Assembly (NCBI RefSeq): GCF_004217615.1 | Contig: NZ_SHLD01000001.1 | Span: 4,588,001 to 4,652,000, forward strand | Direction of reading: 5' to 3' | DNA length: 64,000 nt | DNA from: Micromonospora kangleipakensis | GTDB taxonomy: Bacteria; Actinomycetota; Actinomycetes; Mycobacteriales; Micromonosporaceae | Notes under the pieces: generated by a model | What the model saw: only the letters and a program-made list of their open reading frames with translations | The model's database searches: none | Told to the model about the DNA's origin: nothing | Translations under genes and position numbers: made by a program | Part shown: in pieces, positions 34,527-44,095 of the stretch | Position numbering within the stretch: the stretch's first letter is position 1 | How the letters are laid out: the number at the start of each line of letters is the position of its first letter

Positions 34527-34903
34527 GCTCCCAGGCCCTTCCCGGCCGGTGGGGCGAGGATGAGCGACGCCGACCTTCGGACCGACCGGACGTGGACTGG
34601 CTGCCCCCGCCTGGCCGTTGTCTACTGGCCGTGCCCCTCACCCTGCCCGTACACCGGTAACCGCGGCCGGTTCGCGCCGCCCCGCCGACCCCCGCCCGCT
34701 GGACCTGGCCGCCGCGACGTGTTGCATGAGTGTCGCTCGGCCAGCGGACGAAGGGACGAAGCGAACAACAGCCGCTTCCCGTGGTAGGACTCAAAGACGG
34801 TACGTGTTGCACCCCGTCCGCTGTCAACCCGCCCGGGCCTGTCGTGTGTTGCGCCACGGCGTGTCGCGTCGGCGCGTCTCGATGCGCCCAAGGTCGGTGC
34901 GGG
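34527..34903. other. Gene-free stretch downstream of the lysine operon
   Basis: I see no gene. Three scattered copies of a GTGTTGC/CGTGTTGCA-like word occur (about 34718, 34803 and 34845), but no conserved RNA fold is recognised. This is where the leftward lysine operon ends. Confidence 0.4.
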
Positions 34904-36238
34904 TCAGCGGTCCAGGTGGTGGCGCAGCAGCGCCCGCGCCGCTGTCGGATGGTCGACGGCGAGCAGCCCGCCGGCGGCCAGGACGTAGTCGACGTCGACG
35001 ACGGGTCGGGCGGCGCGCGGCAGCGGCCAGCCGCCGGCGTGGTCGCCCAGCACCGCGCCCAGCACACCGGCGGCGTCGGTGGGCGCCGCGTGGCGCAGCA
35101 CCCCGCCGGAGCCGACCAGCAGCCGCACGTCCCGCAGGTCCCGGCCGGTCCGTTCCCCGGTCGCCGCGCCGCGGGCGTGCCGGCGCAACGCCACCGTGGC
35201 CGCGAGGGCGGCGATCCGGGCGTCGACCGCCCGGTCGGTGTCGTCGGCGGGCAGGAAGCCGGGGTCGGCGGCCCGTACCGCCGCCGCGGCGGCCAGGTCG
35301 TCCTGCTCGGCCGGGGTGAGGAGGCGTTCCTCGGCGGCGGCGCGCACCACGCCGGGGGCGCTCCACCGCATGCCCAGGTCCCCCTCGACGGTGCGGGCCC
35401 GCCACAGGGTGCCGGCGACCTCCCGCCCGGGCCCGCTGTTCCGCTCGTCGGGGGTGAGCACCGAGTACACGTCGGTGGTGGCGCCGCCGACGTCGACGAC
35501 GGCGAGGTCACCGCCGAGGGCGTCGGCGAGGACCTCCACCCCGGTCAGCACCGCGTCGGGGGTGGCGGCCCGCACCAGCCGGGCGAAGCGGGTGCCGCGG
35601 GAGAGCCGCTTGCCGCCGATGACGTGGCGCAGGAACACCTCGCGGATGGCCGCCCGCGCCGACGCGGGGGCGAGCACGCCGATGCGGGGCAGCACGTTGT
35701 CGGCGACGGTCACCGGCACCTTCGCGGCGGTGAGCAGGTCGCGCAGGTCGGCGCGGACGTCGGCGTTGCCGGCGAGCACCACGGGCACCCGCCAGCGGGC
35801 CTTCGCCAGCCGGGTGGCGTTGTGGGTGAGCGTGTCGGCGTCGCCGCCGTCGGTGCCGCCGACCAGCAGCACCACGTCGGGGCGGGCGACGCGCAGCGCG
35901 GTCAGCTCGGCCGCGCCGAGCCGACCGGCGGCCACGTGCACCACGTTCGCCCCGGCGGAGAGGCCGACCCGCCGGCCGGCCTGCGCGGTCACCAGGGGCT
36001 CGTAGCCGATGACCGCGAGCCGCAGCCCACCGCCGGCGGACGAGCAGACGTACCAGGGCACGTCGGTCACGCCGAGCCCGGCGGTGGCCGCGCCGACGGC
36101 GGCGTCCAAACCGTGCAGCACGTCGGTGCCGACGGTGGTGGGCGCCGACGCGGCCGCGACCAGCCGGCCGCCGTCGAGGTCGACCACCGCCGCCTTGGTG
36201 TACGTGGATCCGACGTCGGCGCAGACGGCGACGTTCAC
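34904..36238 (-). CDS. MutL/GlmL-like ATPase, likely reactivase for a B12 aminomutase
   Basis: This 444-aa protein is of the sugar-kinase/Hsp70-actin ATPase type named after MutL/GlmL, the partner of glutamate mutase. Phosphate-1 motif [18 protein letters not shown] is at the N-terminus, [20 protein letters not shown] in the middle, [20 protein letters not shown] is the phosphate-2 loop, and [13 protein letters not shown] closes it. Its GTG overlaps the kal stop by 4 bp (GTGA). Being the last gene after kamD-kamE-kal, it probably repairs or chaperones the cobalamin of the lysine 5,6-aminomutase; that role is inferred. No glutamate mutase genes are present. Confidence 0.8.
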   Translation of the reverse strand: MNVAVCADVGSTYTKAAVVDLDGGRLVAAASAPTTVGTDVLHGLDAAVGAATAGLGVTDVPWYVCSSAGGGLRLAVIGYEPLVTAQAGRRVGLSAGANVVHVAAGRLGAAELTALRVARPDVVLLVGGTDGGDADTLTHNATRLAKARWRVPVVLAGNADVRADLRDLLTAAKVPVTVADNVLPRIGVLAPASARAAIREVFLRHVIGGKRLSRGTRFARLVRAATPDAVLTGVEVLADALGGDLAVVDVGGATTDVYSVLTPDERNSGPGREVAGTLWRARTVEGDLGMRWSAPGVVRAAAEERLLTPAEQDDLAAAAAVRAADPGFLPADDTDRAVDARIAALAATVALRRHARGAATGERTGRDLRDVRLLVGSGGVLRHAAPTDAAGVLGAVLGDHAGGWPLPRAARPVVDVDYVLAAGGLLAVDHPTAARALLRHHLDR

Positions 36239-36627
36239 GCCGCCGGGGGTACGACCACCGTGCCGGTCGCGGTGACCGCCACGATCGGCTCCGCCAGGAC
36301 CTCGGCGGCCGACGCCGACCTGTCCGGCCGGCCCCGGCACACCACCCGGGCCTCGAAGTCGATGGCGCGGCTGCGGGTGCCCACCCGGGTCACCGTCGCG
36401 GTCACCTCCAGCACGTCGCCGGCCTTCATCGGCGCGGTGAACTGCACGTCGGAGTAGGAGGCGAAGAGCCCCTCGTCGCCGTCGGTGCGGATGCACACCT
36501 CCGTGGCGACGTCCCCGAACAGCCCCAGCGCGTACGCCCCGTCGACCAGGTTCCCCGCGTAGTGGGCGTGCGAGTACGGCACGTACCGGCGGTGGGTGAC
36601 GGTCAGACCGACCCGGGAATCGCTCAT
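36235..36627 (-). CDS. kal: 3-aminobutyryl-CoA ammonia-lyase-like hot-dog protein
   Basis: This 130-aa protein has the hot-dog fold: [20 protein letters not shown] at the N-terminus, [20 protein letters not shown] and [20 protein letters not shown]. The length and [12 protein letters not shown] pattern match Kal, which removes ammonia from L-3-aminobutyryl-CoA to give crotonyl-CoA in lysine fermentation. Its ATG overlaps the kamE stop (ATGA). It is the only acyl-CoA-stage enzyme of the lysine pathway in this cluster. Confidence 0.8.
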   Translation of the reverse strand: MSDSRVGLTVTHRRYVPYSHAHYAGNLVDGAYALGLFGDVATEVCIRTDGDEGLFASYSDVQFTAPMKAGDVLEVTATVTRVGTRSRAIDFEARVVCRGRPDRSASAAEVLAEPIVAVTATGTVVVPPAA

Positions 36628-37400
36628 GCTCTCGCCTTCTTGTTCGTGATCAGCGCGTGCACCAGGTAGCTGGCGACCTCGCCGGGGGTGGTGCCCCGGC
36701 CGAAGATCCGGTCCACGCCCAGCTCGTCGGTCATCGTCTCGTCGAACCGCGGCCCGCCGACGATCAGCAGCGGCCGCTTCCCGGCCGGCATGGCCTCCCG
36801 GAACGCCGCGGACATCTCCCGGGTGTTGTGCAGGTGCGCGTCGCGCTGGGTGACGACCTGCGACACCAGCACCGCATCGGCCTTCTCGGCCCGCGCGGCC
36901 TCCACCAGCTCCGGCACGCTGACCTGCGCGCCCAGGTTGGTGACCTTCAGCTCCCGGTAGTACTCCAGGCCCTTTTCGCCGGCGATGCCCTTGACGTTGA
37001 GGATCGCGTCGATGCCGACGGTGTGCGCGTCGGTGCCGATGCACGCTCCCACCACGGACAGCTTGCGGCGCAGCTTCTGCTTCACCACCGCGTTGACCTC
37101 CTTGGCCGACAGCAGCGGGAAGTCCCGCTCCACCACCTGCACCGCGGCCAGGTCCACCAGATGGTTCACCCGCCCGTACACCACGAAGAAGGTGAAGCCG
37201 TCGCTCATCGGCTTGGCGTGCACCAGCATCGCCGGGTCGATGCCCATCTTGTTCGCGAGCTGGATCGCCGCGCCCTCGGCCCGCTTGTCGTGCGGCACCG
37301 GCAGGGTGAACGACACCTGCACCATGCCGTCGCCGGTGGTGTCCCCGTACGGCCGGACGATCTTCTTCTCGGCGCCCGCGCCGGTCTCGACGGCGCTCAC
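36624..37400 (-). CDS. kamE: Lysine 5,6-aminomutase beta subunit (B12-binding)
   Basis: This 258-aa protein is the cobalamin- and PLP-anchoring subunit. The B12 motif D-x-H-x-x-G is [12 protein letters not shown] with axial His126. Lys137 ([10 protein letters not shown]), eleven residues later, matches the spacing of the PLP-binding lysine known from clostridial enzyme. The N-terminal dimer region is [20 protein letters not shown]. The C-terminal Rossmann-like part includes [18 protein letters not shown]. Gene ends overlap kamD and kal by 4 bp each. Confidence 0.95.
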   Translation of the reverse strand: MSAVETGAGAEKKIVRPYGDTTGDGMVQVSFTLPVPHDKRAEGAAIQLANKMGIDPAMLVHAKPMSDGFTFFVVYGRVNHLVDLAAVQVVERDFPLLSAKEVNAVVKQKLRRKLSVVGACIGTDAHTVGIDAILNVKGIAGEKGLEYYRELKVTNLGAQVSVPELVEAARAEKADAVLVSQVVTQRDAHLHNTREMSAAFREAMPAGKRPLLIVGGPRFDETMTDELGVDRIFGRGTTPGEVASYLVHALITNKKARA

Positions 37401-38959
37401 GCCTGCTGCCCTTCCAGGATCTCGGTGGCCGGGTTGTAGTAGTCGCCCTCATGCTTCGCGACCCCGGCGAGGCCCTTGCCCCGGTCCGCGGGCCGCTTCA
37501 TGATCCCGAAGGTGCCCTCGGCGATCGCGGTGAGCAGCGACTGGTCCCCGATGCGCTCCAGCAGGTCCAGCGCCTCACCGAGCACCCGGTTGGCGCGCTG
37601 CTGGATGAACCCGCCCGGCGCGGGCACGAAGTCCTCGTGCAGCCCACCGGCGGCGCCGAGCACGTACCGGACGTTCTGCAGGGCGATGTCCCGGTCGGAC
37701 AGCCACGGCGTCACCACCGCCTCGGTCATCATGCCGACCAGCAGGATGCCCTGCCCGGTCATGGTGCCGACCAGGTTGAAGAACCCGTCGAGCAGGTTGC
37801 CGCGGAACACGTCGCCGGTCATGTGCTTCGTCGGCGGCATCCACTTCAGCGGCGCGTCGGGGAACAGCTCCCGGGCCAGCAGCGCGTGCGCCAGCTCCAG
37901 GCGGAACGACTCCGGCACGTCCGGGTTGATCTCGAAGGCGTGCCCCAGTCCCAGCTGCCAGTCGGCCAGCCCGGCCTCGTGCGCGAAGTACTCGTTGAGC
38001 AGCTGCGACACCGTCACCGTGTGCGCCTCGTCGACGGCGTCGGCGGTGGTGAGGTAGTTGTCCTCACCGGTGTTGATGATGATCCCCGCCCGGGCGTGCA
38101 CCTGCCGGGAGAACCGCTGGTCGACGAAGGTGCGGATCGGGTTGATGTCGCGGAACAGGATCCCGTACATCGAGTCGTTGAGCATCATGTCCAGCCGCTC
38201 CAGGCCGGCCAGGGTCGCCATCTCCGGCATGCACAGCCCCGACGCGTAGTTCGTCAGCCGCACGTACCGGCCCAGCTCCTTCGACGTCTCGTCCAGCGCC
38301 GCCCGCATCAGCCGGAAGTTCTCCTGCGTGGCGTACGTGCCGGCGAACCCCTCCCGGGTCGCCCCCTCCGGCACGTAGTCCAGCAGCGACTGCCCCGTCG
38401 ACCGGATCACCGCGATGACGTCCGCGCCGGCCCGCGCCGCGGCCTGCGCCTGCGGGATGTCCTCGTAGATGTCCCCGGTCGCCACGATCAGGTAGATCCA
38501 CGGCCGCTGCTTCGGATCGCCGTACCGCTTCACCAGGCGGTCCCGCTCGGCCCGGCGCCGGTCGATCTGCCGGATGCCCGCGCCGACGGCCTTCCGGGCG
38601 GCCTTGCGCGCCGCGGTGGCCGCCTTGCCGGTCGGCTGTTGGAACCGCACCGACCCGGCGGCGGCCTTCTGCGCCAGCAGCGTCACGTCGGTGATCTGCT
38701 CCCGGGCCAGGGCGTCGAAGACCGACGCCGCCACCCCGTGCCCCAGACCCGTGTCGGCGACCACCGCGTCCACGAGGCGGTTCACCCACGGGATGCCGTC
38801 CGGGTCGGCGCCGGTCACCCCGGCCAGCCGCAGCACCGCCCGCTCCACCGACACGGTGGTGTGGCTGCGCGCCAGATCCACCACCGGCCGTCCGGCGCGG
38901 CGCGCCAACTCCCGCGCCCGCGCCACCAGCGCCGGATCCAGCTCAAGCTTGCCTGTCAC
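37397..38959 (-). CDS. kamD: Lysine 5,6-aminomutase alpha subunit
   Basis: This 520-aa TIM-barrel subunit moves the terminal amino group of beta-lysine (or D-lysine) from C6 to C5, using adenosylcobalamin and PLP with KamE. Family blocks visible are [60 protein letters not shown] and [20 protein letters not shown]. The length is normal. It overlaps the amidohydrolase and kamE by 4 bp on each side, a strong sign of one transcript. Confidence 0.95.
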   Translation of the reverse strand: MTGKLELDPALVARARELARRAGRPVVDLARSHTTVSVERAVLRLAGVTGADPDGIPWVNRLVDAVVADTGLGHGVAASVFDALAREQITDVTLLAQKAAAGSVRFQQPTGKAATAARKAARKAVGAGIRQIDRRRAERDRLVKRYGDPKQRPWIYLIVATGDIYEDIPQAQAAARAGADVIAVIRSTGQSLLDYVPEGATREGFAGTYATQENFRLMRAALDETSKELGRYVRLTNYASGLCMPEMATLAGLERLDMMLNDSMYGILFRDINPIRTFVDQRFSRQVHARAGIIINTGEDNYLTTADAVDEAHTVTVSQLLNEYFAHEAGLADWQLGLGHAFEINPDVPESFRLELAHALLARELFPDAPLKWMPPTKHMTGDVFRGNLLDGFFNLVGTMTGQGILLVGMMTEAVVTPWLSDRDIALQNVRYVLGAAGGLHEDFVPAPGGFIQQRANRVLGEALDLLERIGDQSLLTAIAEGTFGIMKRPADRGKGLAGVAKHEGDYYNPATEILEGQQA

Positions 38960-40527
38960 GAAGACCCTTCCTCATAGATCACGTCACCGCGCAGCACCGT
39001 GGCCCGGCAGACCGGCAGCGGCGTCGGGTCCGCCGGACCCCGCAGCTCCGGGTCCTCGGCCAGCAGCACCGGCAGTCCCCGGTCCATCCCCGCCGGGGTG
39101 GACCACACCGCGAACGTCGCCGGCGCGCCCAGCGCGAGCACCCCCTCGTTGTCCAGGTGCACCGCCCGCCACCCGCCGCGGGTATGCGCGGCGAACGCCG
39201 CCCGCACACTCATCCGCTGCTTCGGGTTGTGGTGCGCCGCCGCCGCCCGCACCGAACCCCACGGGTCCAGCGGCGTCACCGGCGAGTCCGACCCGAACGC
39301 CAACGCCACCCCGACCGAGTGCATCGCCCCCATCGGGTTCGACTCCAACGACCGGGAAAGACCCAGCCGCGACTCGTACATCCGGCCCGCGCCGCCCCAC
39401 AGCCGGTCGAACGCCGGCTGCATGCTCGCCACGATCCCGTACTCCACGAACCCGGCGATCAGCCGCTTGTTCATGATCTCCGCGTGCTCGATGCGGTGCC
39501 GGGCCGCCCGCAGCCGATCCACGCCCAGCTTCTCGGCCGCCGCGGCGAAACCGTCCAGCACGGTGGAGATCGCCGCGTCACCGATGGCGTGGAACCCGCC
39601 CTGCAGGCCGTGCGCCGCACAGTCCAGCAGGTGGTCGCGCACCTGCTCCGCCCTGACGTAGCCGTGCCCGCACGATCCGGCGTCGCCGTCCAGGTACGGC
39701 TGCGACACGTGCGCCGTGCGCGACCCCAACGCCCCGTCGGCGTACAGGTCCCCGCCGGCGCCTACCGCGCCCAACTCCCGGGCCTTCGCCGCGCCCAGCA
39801 GCTCACCCCAGTAGCCGTACACCTCCGGCACCCCGTCCCCGGAGATCGCCAGCAGGCCGGTGAAGTCCGCCTCGTCCGACGTGCCCGGCCCGCCGCACTC
39901 GTGCACCGCCGCGATCCCCAGCGACGCCGCGTGCCGCAACGCCGTGCGCTGCACCGCCGCCCGCTGCGCCGCCGACACCGACCCGAGCGCCACCTCCCGC
40001 ACCACGTGGTGCGCGTCGCGGCGCAGCCAGCCCGACGCGTCGTAGCCGGGCGCGGACACCACCTGCGGGCAGGCCGCCAGCAGCGCCGCCGACACCAGCG
40101 CCGAGTGGATCGACGCCTGCGACAGGTACACCCGCCGGCCGCCGGCCGCCCGGTCCAGCGCCGCCGCGCCCGGCAGGGTCTTGTCCGACCAGTTCGACTC
40201 GTCCCAGCCGTGCCCCAGCAGCACCGCGTCGGTCGGCAGGCCGGCCGCGAACGCCGACACCGCGTCCAGCAGCTCACCGGCCGAGTGCACCGCCGACAGG
40301 TCCAGCCCCGACAGGGCCAGCCCGGTGTCGGTGGCGTGCACGTGGGCGTCCACGAACGCCGGCGTCACCAGCGCGCCGTCGAGGTCCACCACCCGGTCGG
40401 CGGCCGGCGCGTCCGCGGCCGCACCCAGCCAGGCGATCCGGCCGTCACGAACCAGCAGCGCCGTCGCGCTCGGGTCGGCCGGACAGTGCAGCACGCCGCC
40501 GCGGTACAAGGTCGAGGGGTTAGTCAT
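38956..40527 (-). CDS. Amidohydrolase-superfamily protein (YtcJ-like)
   Basis: This 523-aa metal-dependent hydrolase of the amidohydrolase_3 type has the metal motif VDAHVHATDTGLALSG, a middle His in GGFHAIGDAAISTVLDGFAA and RIEHAEIMNKRLIAGF, and a late Asp in AFGSDSPVTPLDPW. It starts 5 bp after kdd and overlaps kamD by 4 bp, so it is embedded in the lysine operon. It has no place in the published anaerobic lysine pathway; it may release lysine or a derivative from an acylated or cyclic form, which is inference only. Confidence 0.85.
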   Translation of the reverse strand: MTNPSTLYRGGVLHCPADPSATALLVRDGRIAWLGAAADAPAADRVVDLDGALVTPAFVDAHVHATDTGLALSGLDLSAVHSAGELLDAVSAFAAGLPTDAVLLGHGWDESNWSDKTLPGAAALDRAAGGRRVYLSQASIHSALVSAALLAACPQVVSAPGYDASGWLRRDAHHVVREVALGSVSAAQRAAVQRTALRHAASLGIAAVHECGGPGTSDEADFTGLLAISGDGVPEVYGYWGELLGAAKARELGAVGAGGDLYADGALGSRTAHVSQPYLDGDAGSCGHGYVRAEQVRDHLLDCAAHGLQGGFHAIGDAAISTVLDGFAAAAEKLGVDRLRAARHRIEHAEIMNKRLIAGFVEYGIVASMQPAFDRLWGGAGRMYESRLGLSRSLESNPMGAMHSVGVALAFGSDSPVTPLDPWGSVRAAAAHHNPKQRMSVRAAFAAHTRGGWRAVHLDNEGVLALGAPATFAVWSTPAGMDRGLPVLLAEDPELRGPADPTPLPVCRATVLRGDVIYEEGSS

Positions 40528-40532
40528 GGGGT

Positions 40533-41594
40533 TCAGTCTGCCGCCAACCGGGACTCGAAGAGACCACGCACCCCCGGCTCGGAGCGCAGCAGCTCCAGCG
40601 CCAACTCCGCGTGACCCGGCACGTACCCGTTGCCCACCAGCATCGTCACGTCCGCCGCCAGGCCCTCCGCGCCCAGCGCCGCCGCCGCGAAGCTCGTCGC
40701 CATCGAGAAGAAGATCACCGTGCCGCCGTCCTCGGTGGCCAGGACCGCCCCGTGCTCGCAGCCCGGCACGTCCACGCAGACCACCGTCACGTCCGCCGGC
40801 GCGTCCAGGGCGGTGGTCACCGCCGTCGACAGCCCCACCGGGTCGCGGGCGTCCGCCAACGCGACGCTCGTCGCCAGCCCGGCCGCCGTCAGCGCGTCAC
40901 GCTCCGCCGCCACCGGCACCACCCCGACGGTACGACCGGCACCCGCCCGCCGCGCCGCGGCCAGCGACAGCGACCCGCTCTTGCCGGCGCCGCCGATCAC
41001 CGCCACGTTCACCGGCCGCGGGTCACCCTCGCGCTGCCGCCGCGCCACGTGCTCGGCCACCACCCGCGCGGTCAGCGCCGGCGCCCCGCACACGTCCAGC
41101 ACCGCCAGGGACAGCTCCGGGTGCAGGTCGGCCGGCAGCACCGCCGCGATCGACCGGGCGAACAGGATCGCGTACCCGTCGCAGGGCACCTGCTCGCTGC
41201 GCCCGTCCCAGCGGGCCAGGCCGTCGAGGATCATCAGCGGGGTCAGCGTCAGCGACACCAGGGTCGCCACCCGGTCGCCCGCCGTCAGCCCCAGCGGGGA
41301 CCGCCGGCCGGCCTCCTCGACCGTGCCGATCAACATGCCGCCCGACCCGGTCACCGGGTTCTGCATCTTCCCCCGGGTCGAGATGATCTCCAGCACCTCG
41401 GCGCGGACCTTCTCCCCGTCGCCACCGTGCTTCTCCGACAGCTGCCGGAAGCTCGCCGCGTCCAGGTTCAGCCGCTCCACCCGGATGCGTACCTCGTTCG
41501 GGGCGATCCGCGGGTCGGCGTCCAGCCGCCAGGCCGCCTGCGGCAGCACCCCCGCCGGTTCCACGACGCGGTGCAGACCCACCGGTGACGTCAC
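40533..41594 (-). CDS. kdd: L-erythro-3,5-diaminohexanoate dehydrogenase
   Basis: This 353-aa oxidoreductase oxidises 3,5-diaminohexanoate to 5-amino-3-oxohexanoate with NAD(P). Hallmarks are MQNPVTGSGGMLIGTVEEAG and GDRVATLVSLTLTPLMILDG in the N-terminal part, then the Rossmann motif VAVIGGAGKSGSLSLAAARR and GTVIFFSMATSFAAAALGAE near the end. It is the first gene of the leftward operon and faces kamA across 145 bp. Confidence 0.92.
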   Translation of the reverse strand: MTSPVGLHRVVEPAGVLPQAAWRLDADPRIAPNEVRIRVERLNLDAASFRQLSEKHGGDGEKVRAEVLEIISTRGKMQNPVTGSGGMLIGTVEEAGRRSPLGLTAGDRVATLVSLTLTPLMILDGLARWDGRSEQVPCDGYAILFARSIAAVLPADLHPELSLAVLDVCGAPALTARVVAEHVARRQREGDPRPVNVAVIGGAGKSGSLSLAAARRAGAGRTVGVVPVAAERDALTAAGLATSVALADARDPVGLSTAVTTALDAPADVTVVCVDVPGCEHGAVLATEDGGTVIFFSMATSFAAAALGAEGLAADVTMLVGNGYVPGHAELALELLRSEPGVRGLFESRLAAD

Positions 41595-41739
41595 GCCGAC
41601 CCCCTACCTCCAGCCGCCCGAAGCCCTGGCTAGGACTCGCGTCGCGGGAAAACTTACGGCAGACTAATTTCTTCACCGGATATTTTCCAGTAGCCTTCGG
41701 GATCGCTGATCAACCCGCACCACGAAACGAGGAGGGGCC
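41595..41739. promoter_or_regulatory. Divergent promoter region kdd/kamA
   Basis: The 145-bp gap holds the only AT-rich patch in this locus (about 41647-41690). It contains GGAAAA (41647-41652) and TTTTCC (41683-41688) as inverted arms around AGACTAATTT, which could be a bidirectional operator. GATATT near 41679 is a candidate -10 for kamA. An Lrp/AsnC regulator gene lies about 7 kb away, but a link is not shown. Confidence 0.45.
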
Positions 41740-43146
41740 GTGACCCAGACCCAACCGGTTGAGACCATCCCTCAACCCCGTCACGCCCCGGTCGCCGTAC
41801 CGACCGCCGGGCAGCCGTACGAATACCGCCGCAGCCCCCTGGTCGAACCCGACTGGACCCGCTTCCCCGGCTGGCGCCACGTCACCCGCGAGCAGTGGGA
41901 GAACGCCCAGTGGCAGCGGGTCAACTGCGTCAAGAACATCAAGCAGCTGCGCACCGTCCTCGGCGACCTCGTCGACGAGTCCTTCTACGCCGACCTCGAG
42001 GCCGACCAGAAGGCCCTGGCCACCATGTCCATGCTGGTGCCGCCGCAGATGATCAACACGATGGTGCCGTTCGCGCCGATGACCACCGAGGCGTTCCTCG
42101 CCGACCCCATCCGGCGCTACATGATCCCCGTCGCCTCCGACCGGCGCACCGACTGGCCGTCCCACCCCTACGCCAGCCGCGACTCCCTCCACGAGCACGA
42201 CATGTGGGTCGCCGAAGGCCTCACCCACCGCTACCCCACCAAGGTCCTCGCCGAGCTCCTCTCCACCTGCCCGCAGTACTGCGGCCACTGCACCCGGATG
42301 GACCTCGTCGGCAACTCCACCCCCGCCGTCGACAAGCTCAAGCTCACCCTCAAGCCCGTCGACCGGTACGACGCCCACATCGCCTACCTCAAGGCCCACC
42401 CCGGCGTCCGCGACGTCGTCGTCTCCGGCGGCGACGTGGCCAACGTGCCGTGGAAGAACCTCGAGTCGTACCTGATGCGGCTGCTCGAACTGGAGACCGT
42501 CCGCGACATCCGGCTCGCCACCAAGGCCCTCATGGGCCTGCCCCAGCACTGGCTCCAGCCCGACGTCGTCGAGGGCCTGGAACGCGTCGCCCGCACCGCC
42601 TCCCGGCGCGGCGTCAACCTCGCCATCCACACCCACGTCAACCACGCCCAGTCGATCACCCCACTGGTCGCCAAGGCCGCCCAGACCGCCCTCGACGTCG
42701 GCGTCCGCGACGTCCGCAACCAGGGCGTGCTCATGCGCGGCGTCAACGCCACCACCCCCGACCTGCTCGACCTCTGCTTCGCCCTCCAGGGCGAAGCCGG
42801 CATCCTGCCGTACTACTTCTACATGTGCGACATGATCCCCAACGCCGAACACTGGCGGGTCCCGGTCTGGCACGCCCAGCAGCTCCAGCACGACATCATG
42901 GGCTACCTGCCCGGCTACGCCACCCCGCGGATCGTCTGCGACGTCCCCTTCGTCGGCAAGCGCTGGGTCCACATGCTCACCGAGTACGACCGCGAACGCG
43001 GCATCTCCTACTGGACCAAGAACTACCGCACCTCCATCGAGTCCGCCGACCTGGAGGCGCTCAACAAGCGCTACGCCTACTACGACCCGATCGACACCCT
43101 CCCCGAGTCCGGCCAGGCCTGGTGGCACGCCCACCGCAACGACTGA
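41740..43146 (+). CDS. kamA: Lysine 2,3-aminomutase, divergent subfamily
   Basis: This radical-SAM/PLP enzyme converts L-lysine to L-beta-lysine. The GTG has a perfect GGAGGGG. The [4Fe-4S] motif is Cys177-x3-Cys181-x2-Cys184 (STCPQYCGHCTRMDLVG). Substrate-binding Asp candidates are Asp364 (YYFYMCDMIP) and Asp401. The PLP lysine is Lys407 in VCDVPFVGKRW; the classic PGGGGK loop of clostridial enzyme is replaced by PFVGK and is one residue shorter. Its length, 468 aa, is somewhat longer than usual because of the N-terminus. It stands alone opposite the kdd operon and has its own terminator. Confidence 0.92.
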   Translation: MTQTQPVETIPQPRHAPVAVPTAGQPYEYRRSPLVEPDWTRFPGWRHVTREQWENAQWQRVNCVKNIKQLRTVLGDLVDESFYADLEADQKALATMSMLVPPQMINTMVPFAPMTTEAFLADPIRRYMIPVASDRRTDWPSHPYASRDSLHEHDMWVAEGLTHRYPTKVLAELLSTCPQYCGHCTRMDLVGNSTPAVDKLKLTLKPVDRYDAHIAYLKAHPGVRDVVVSGGDVANVPWKNLESYLMRLLELETVRDIRLATKALMGLPQHWLQPDVVEGLERVARTASRRGVNLAIHTHVNHAQSITPLVAKAAQTALDVGVRDVRNQGVLMRGVNATTPDLLDLCFALQGEAGILPYYFYMCDMIPNAEHWRVPVWHAQQLQHDIMGYLPGYATPRIVCDVPFVGKRWVHMLTEYDRERGISYWTKNYRTSIESADLEALNKRYAYYDPIDTLPESGQAWWHAHRND

Positions 43147-43156
43147 CCCGACCCAC

Positions 43157-43190
43157 CGTCGCCCGGCACCCACTCAGGTGCCGGGCGACG
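43157..43190 (+). terminator. kamA terminator
   Basis: CGTCGCCCGGCACC and GGTGCCGGGCGACG make a perfect 14-bp stem with a CACTCA loop, 10 bp after the kamA stop, followed by CGTTTCCCC. Confidence 0.85.
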
Positions 43191-43241
43191 CGTTTCCCCA
43201 TCGCGACACCACCGCCGTCCCGGGCACTAGCGTCCAGTTTT

Positions 43242-43747
43242 ATGAACCCGGCGGAGCCCGAGGCCGCACACCGGGTCACCACGGTCGAGATCTTCTTCGA
43301 CGTCGTCTTCGTCTTCACCATCACCCAGCTCGCCGGCGTCCTGGAAGACGACCCCACCTGGGCCGGCTTCGGCCGCGTCGTCCTCGTCCTCGGGGTGCTC
43401 TAGTACCCCTACACCGGCTACGCCTGGCTGACCAAACAGTGCCACCCCGACGCCCCGCCCAGAAGATCCCGCTCTTCGCCGGCATGGCCGGCTTCCTGCT
43501 CACCAGCGTCGCCATCCCCGCCGCGTTCACCGACACCGGCATGCTCTTCGCCCTCGGCTATCTCGTTCTCACCGGTCGCCATCGGCGCCGGCGTCGACAT
43601 CCACCACCTCACCCCCGGCACCGTCGGAGCGATCGTCATGGCACTCGCCCTGCCCGCCGCCCTCCACGGCCGCAGGCGCGCAGCTCGCCGCCCTCATCGT
43701 GGTGCTCACCGTCATGCTGCTGGTCGACGCCCGCCGCCGCGGCGTAG
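43242..43747 (+). pseudogene. Low-temperature-requirement A (LtrA) pseudogene
   Basis: From ATG 43242 the frame reads HRVTTVEIFFDVVFVFTITQ, then LAGVLEDDPTWAGFGRVVLV, the LtrA N-terminus, and ends at a TAG at 43401. Past the stop it continues in the same and other frames with YTGYAWLT, FAGMAGFLLTSVAIPAAF and ALGYLVL. Then it jumps to a C-terminal-like piece (TVGAIVMALALPAAL, VVLTVMLLVDARRRG). About half of the ~380-aa protein is missing, so the gene carries a stop, frameshifts and an internal deletion. Confidence 0.8.
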
Positions 43748-43750
43748 CGG

Positions 43751-44086
43751 TCAGCCGCCCCGCGGCGCATACATGATCACGGCGACGCCCAGCAGGCAGA
43801 TCGCCGCGCCGACCACGTCCCAGCGGTCCGGCCGGAAGCCGTCCACCAGCACCCCCCAGCCCAGCGACCCGGCCACGAACACACCCCCGTACGCGGCCAG
43901 GATCCGACCGAAGTTCGGGTCCGGTTGGAACGTCGCCACGAACCCGTACGCCCCCAGCGCCAGCACGCCCGCCGCGATCCACCACAGCCCCCGGTGCTCG
44001 CGCCACCCCTGCCACACGAGCCACGCGCCACCGATCTCGGCCAGCGCGGCCAGCACGAACAGCAGCAGCGAACGGGCGACGGTCAT
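43751..44086 (-). CDS. YnfA/UPF0060-family small membrane protein
   Basis: This 111-aa protein has four membrane helices, beginning [20 protein letters not shown] with the family's E-I-G-G-A-W motif. [20 protein letters not shown] and [20 protein letters not shown] follow. It belongs to the drug/metabolite transporter superfamily, with unknown cargo. It reads away from the MerR gene after a 9-bp gap on the same strand, so it may be regulated by it. Confidence 0.9.
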   Translation of the reverse strand: MTVARSLLLFVLAALAEIGGAWLVWQGWREHRGLWWIAAGVLALGAYGFVATFQPDPNFGRILAAYGGVFVAGSLGWGVLVDGFRPDRWDVVGAAICLLGVAVIMYAPRGG

Positions 44087-44095
44087 CCCGGGAGG

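Noticed and set aside
34527..34903. Possible cobalamin riboswitch near the lysine locus
   Set aside because: The stretch is downstream, not upstream, of the operon, and I see no B12-box or fold; the divergent gap 41595-41739 also shows none.
37451..38977. 508-codon plus-strand frame opposite kamD
   Set aside because: KamD on the minus strand is full length with family motifs; the plus frame is Arg/His/Gln-rich filler.
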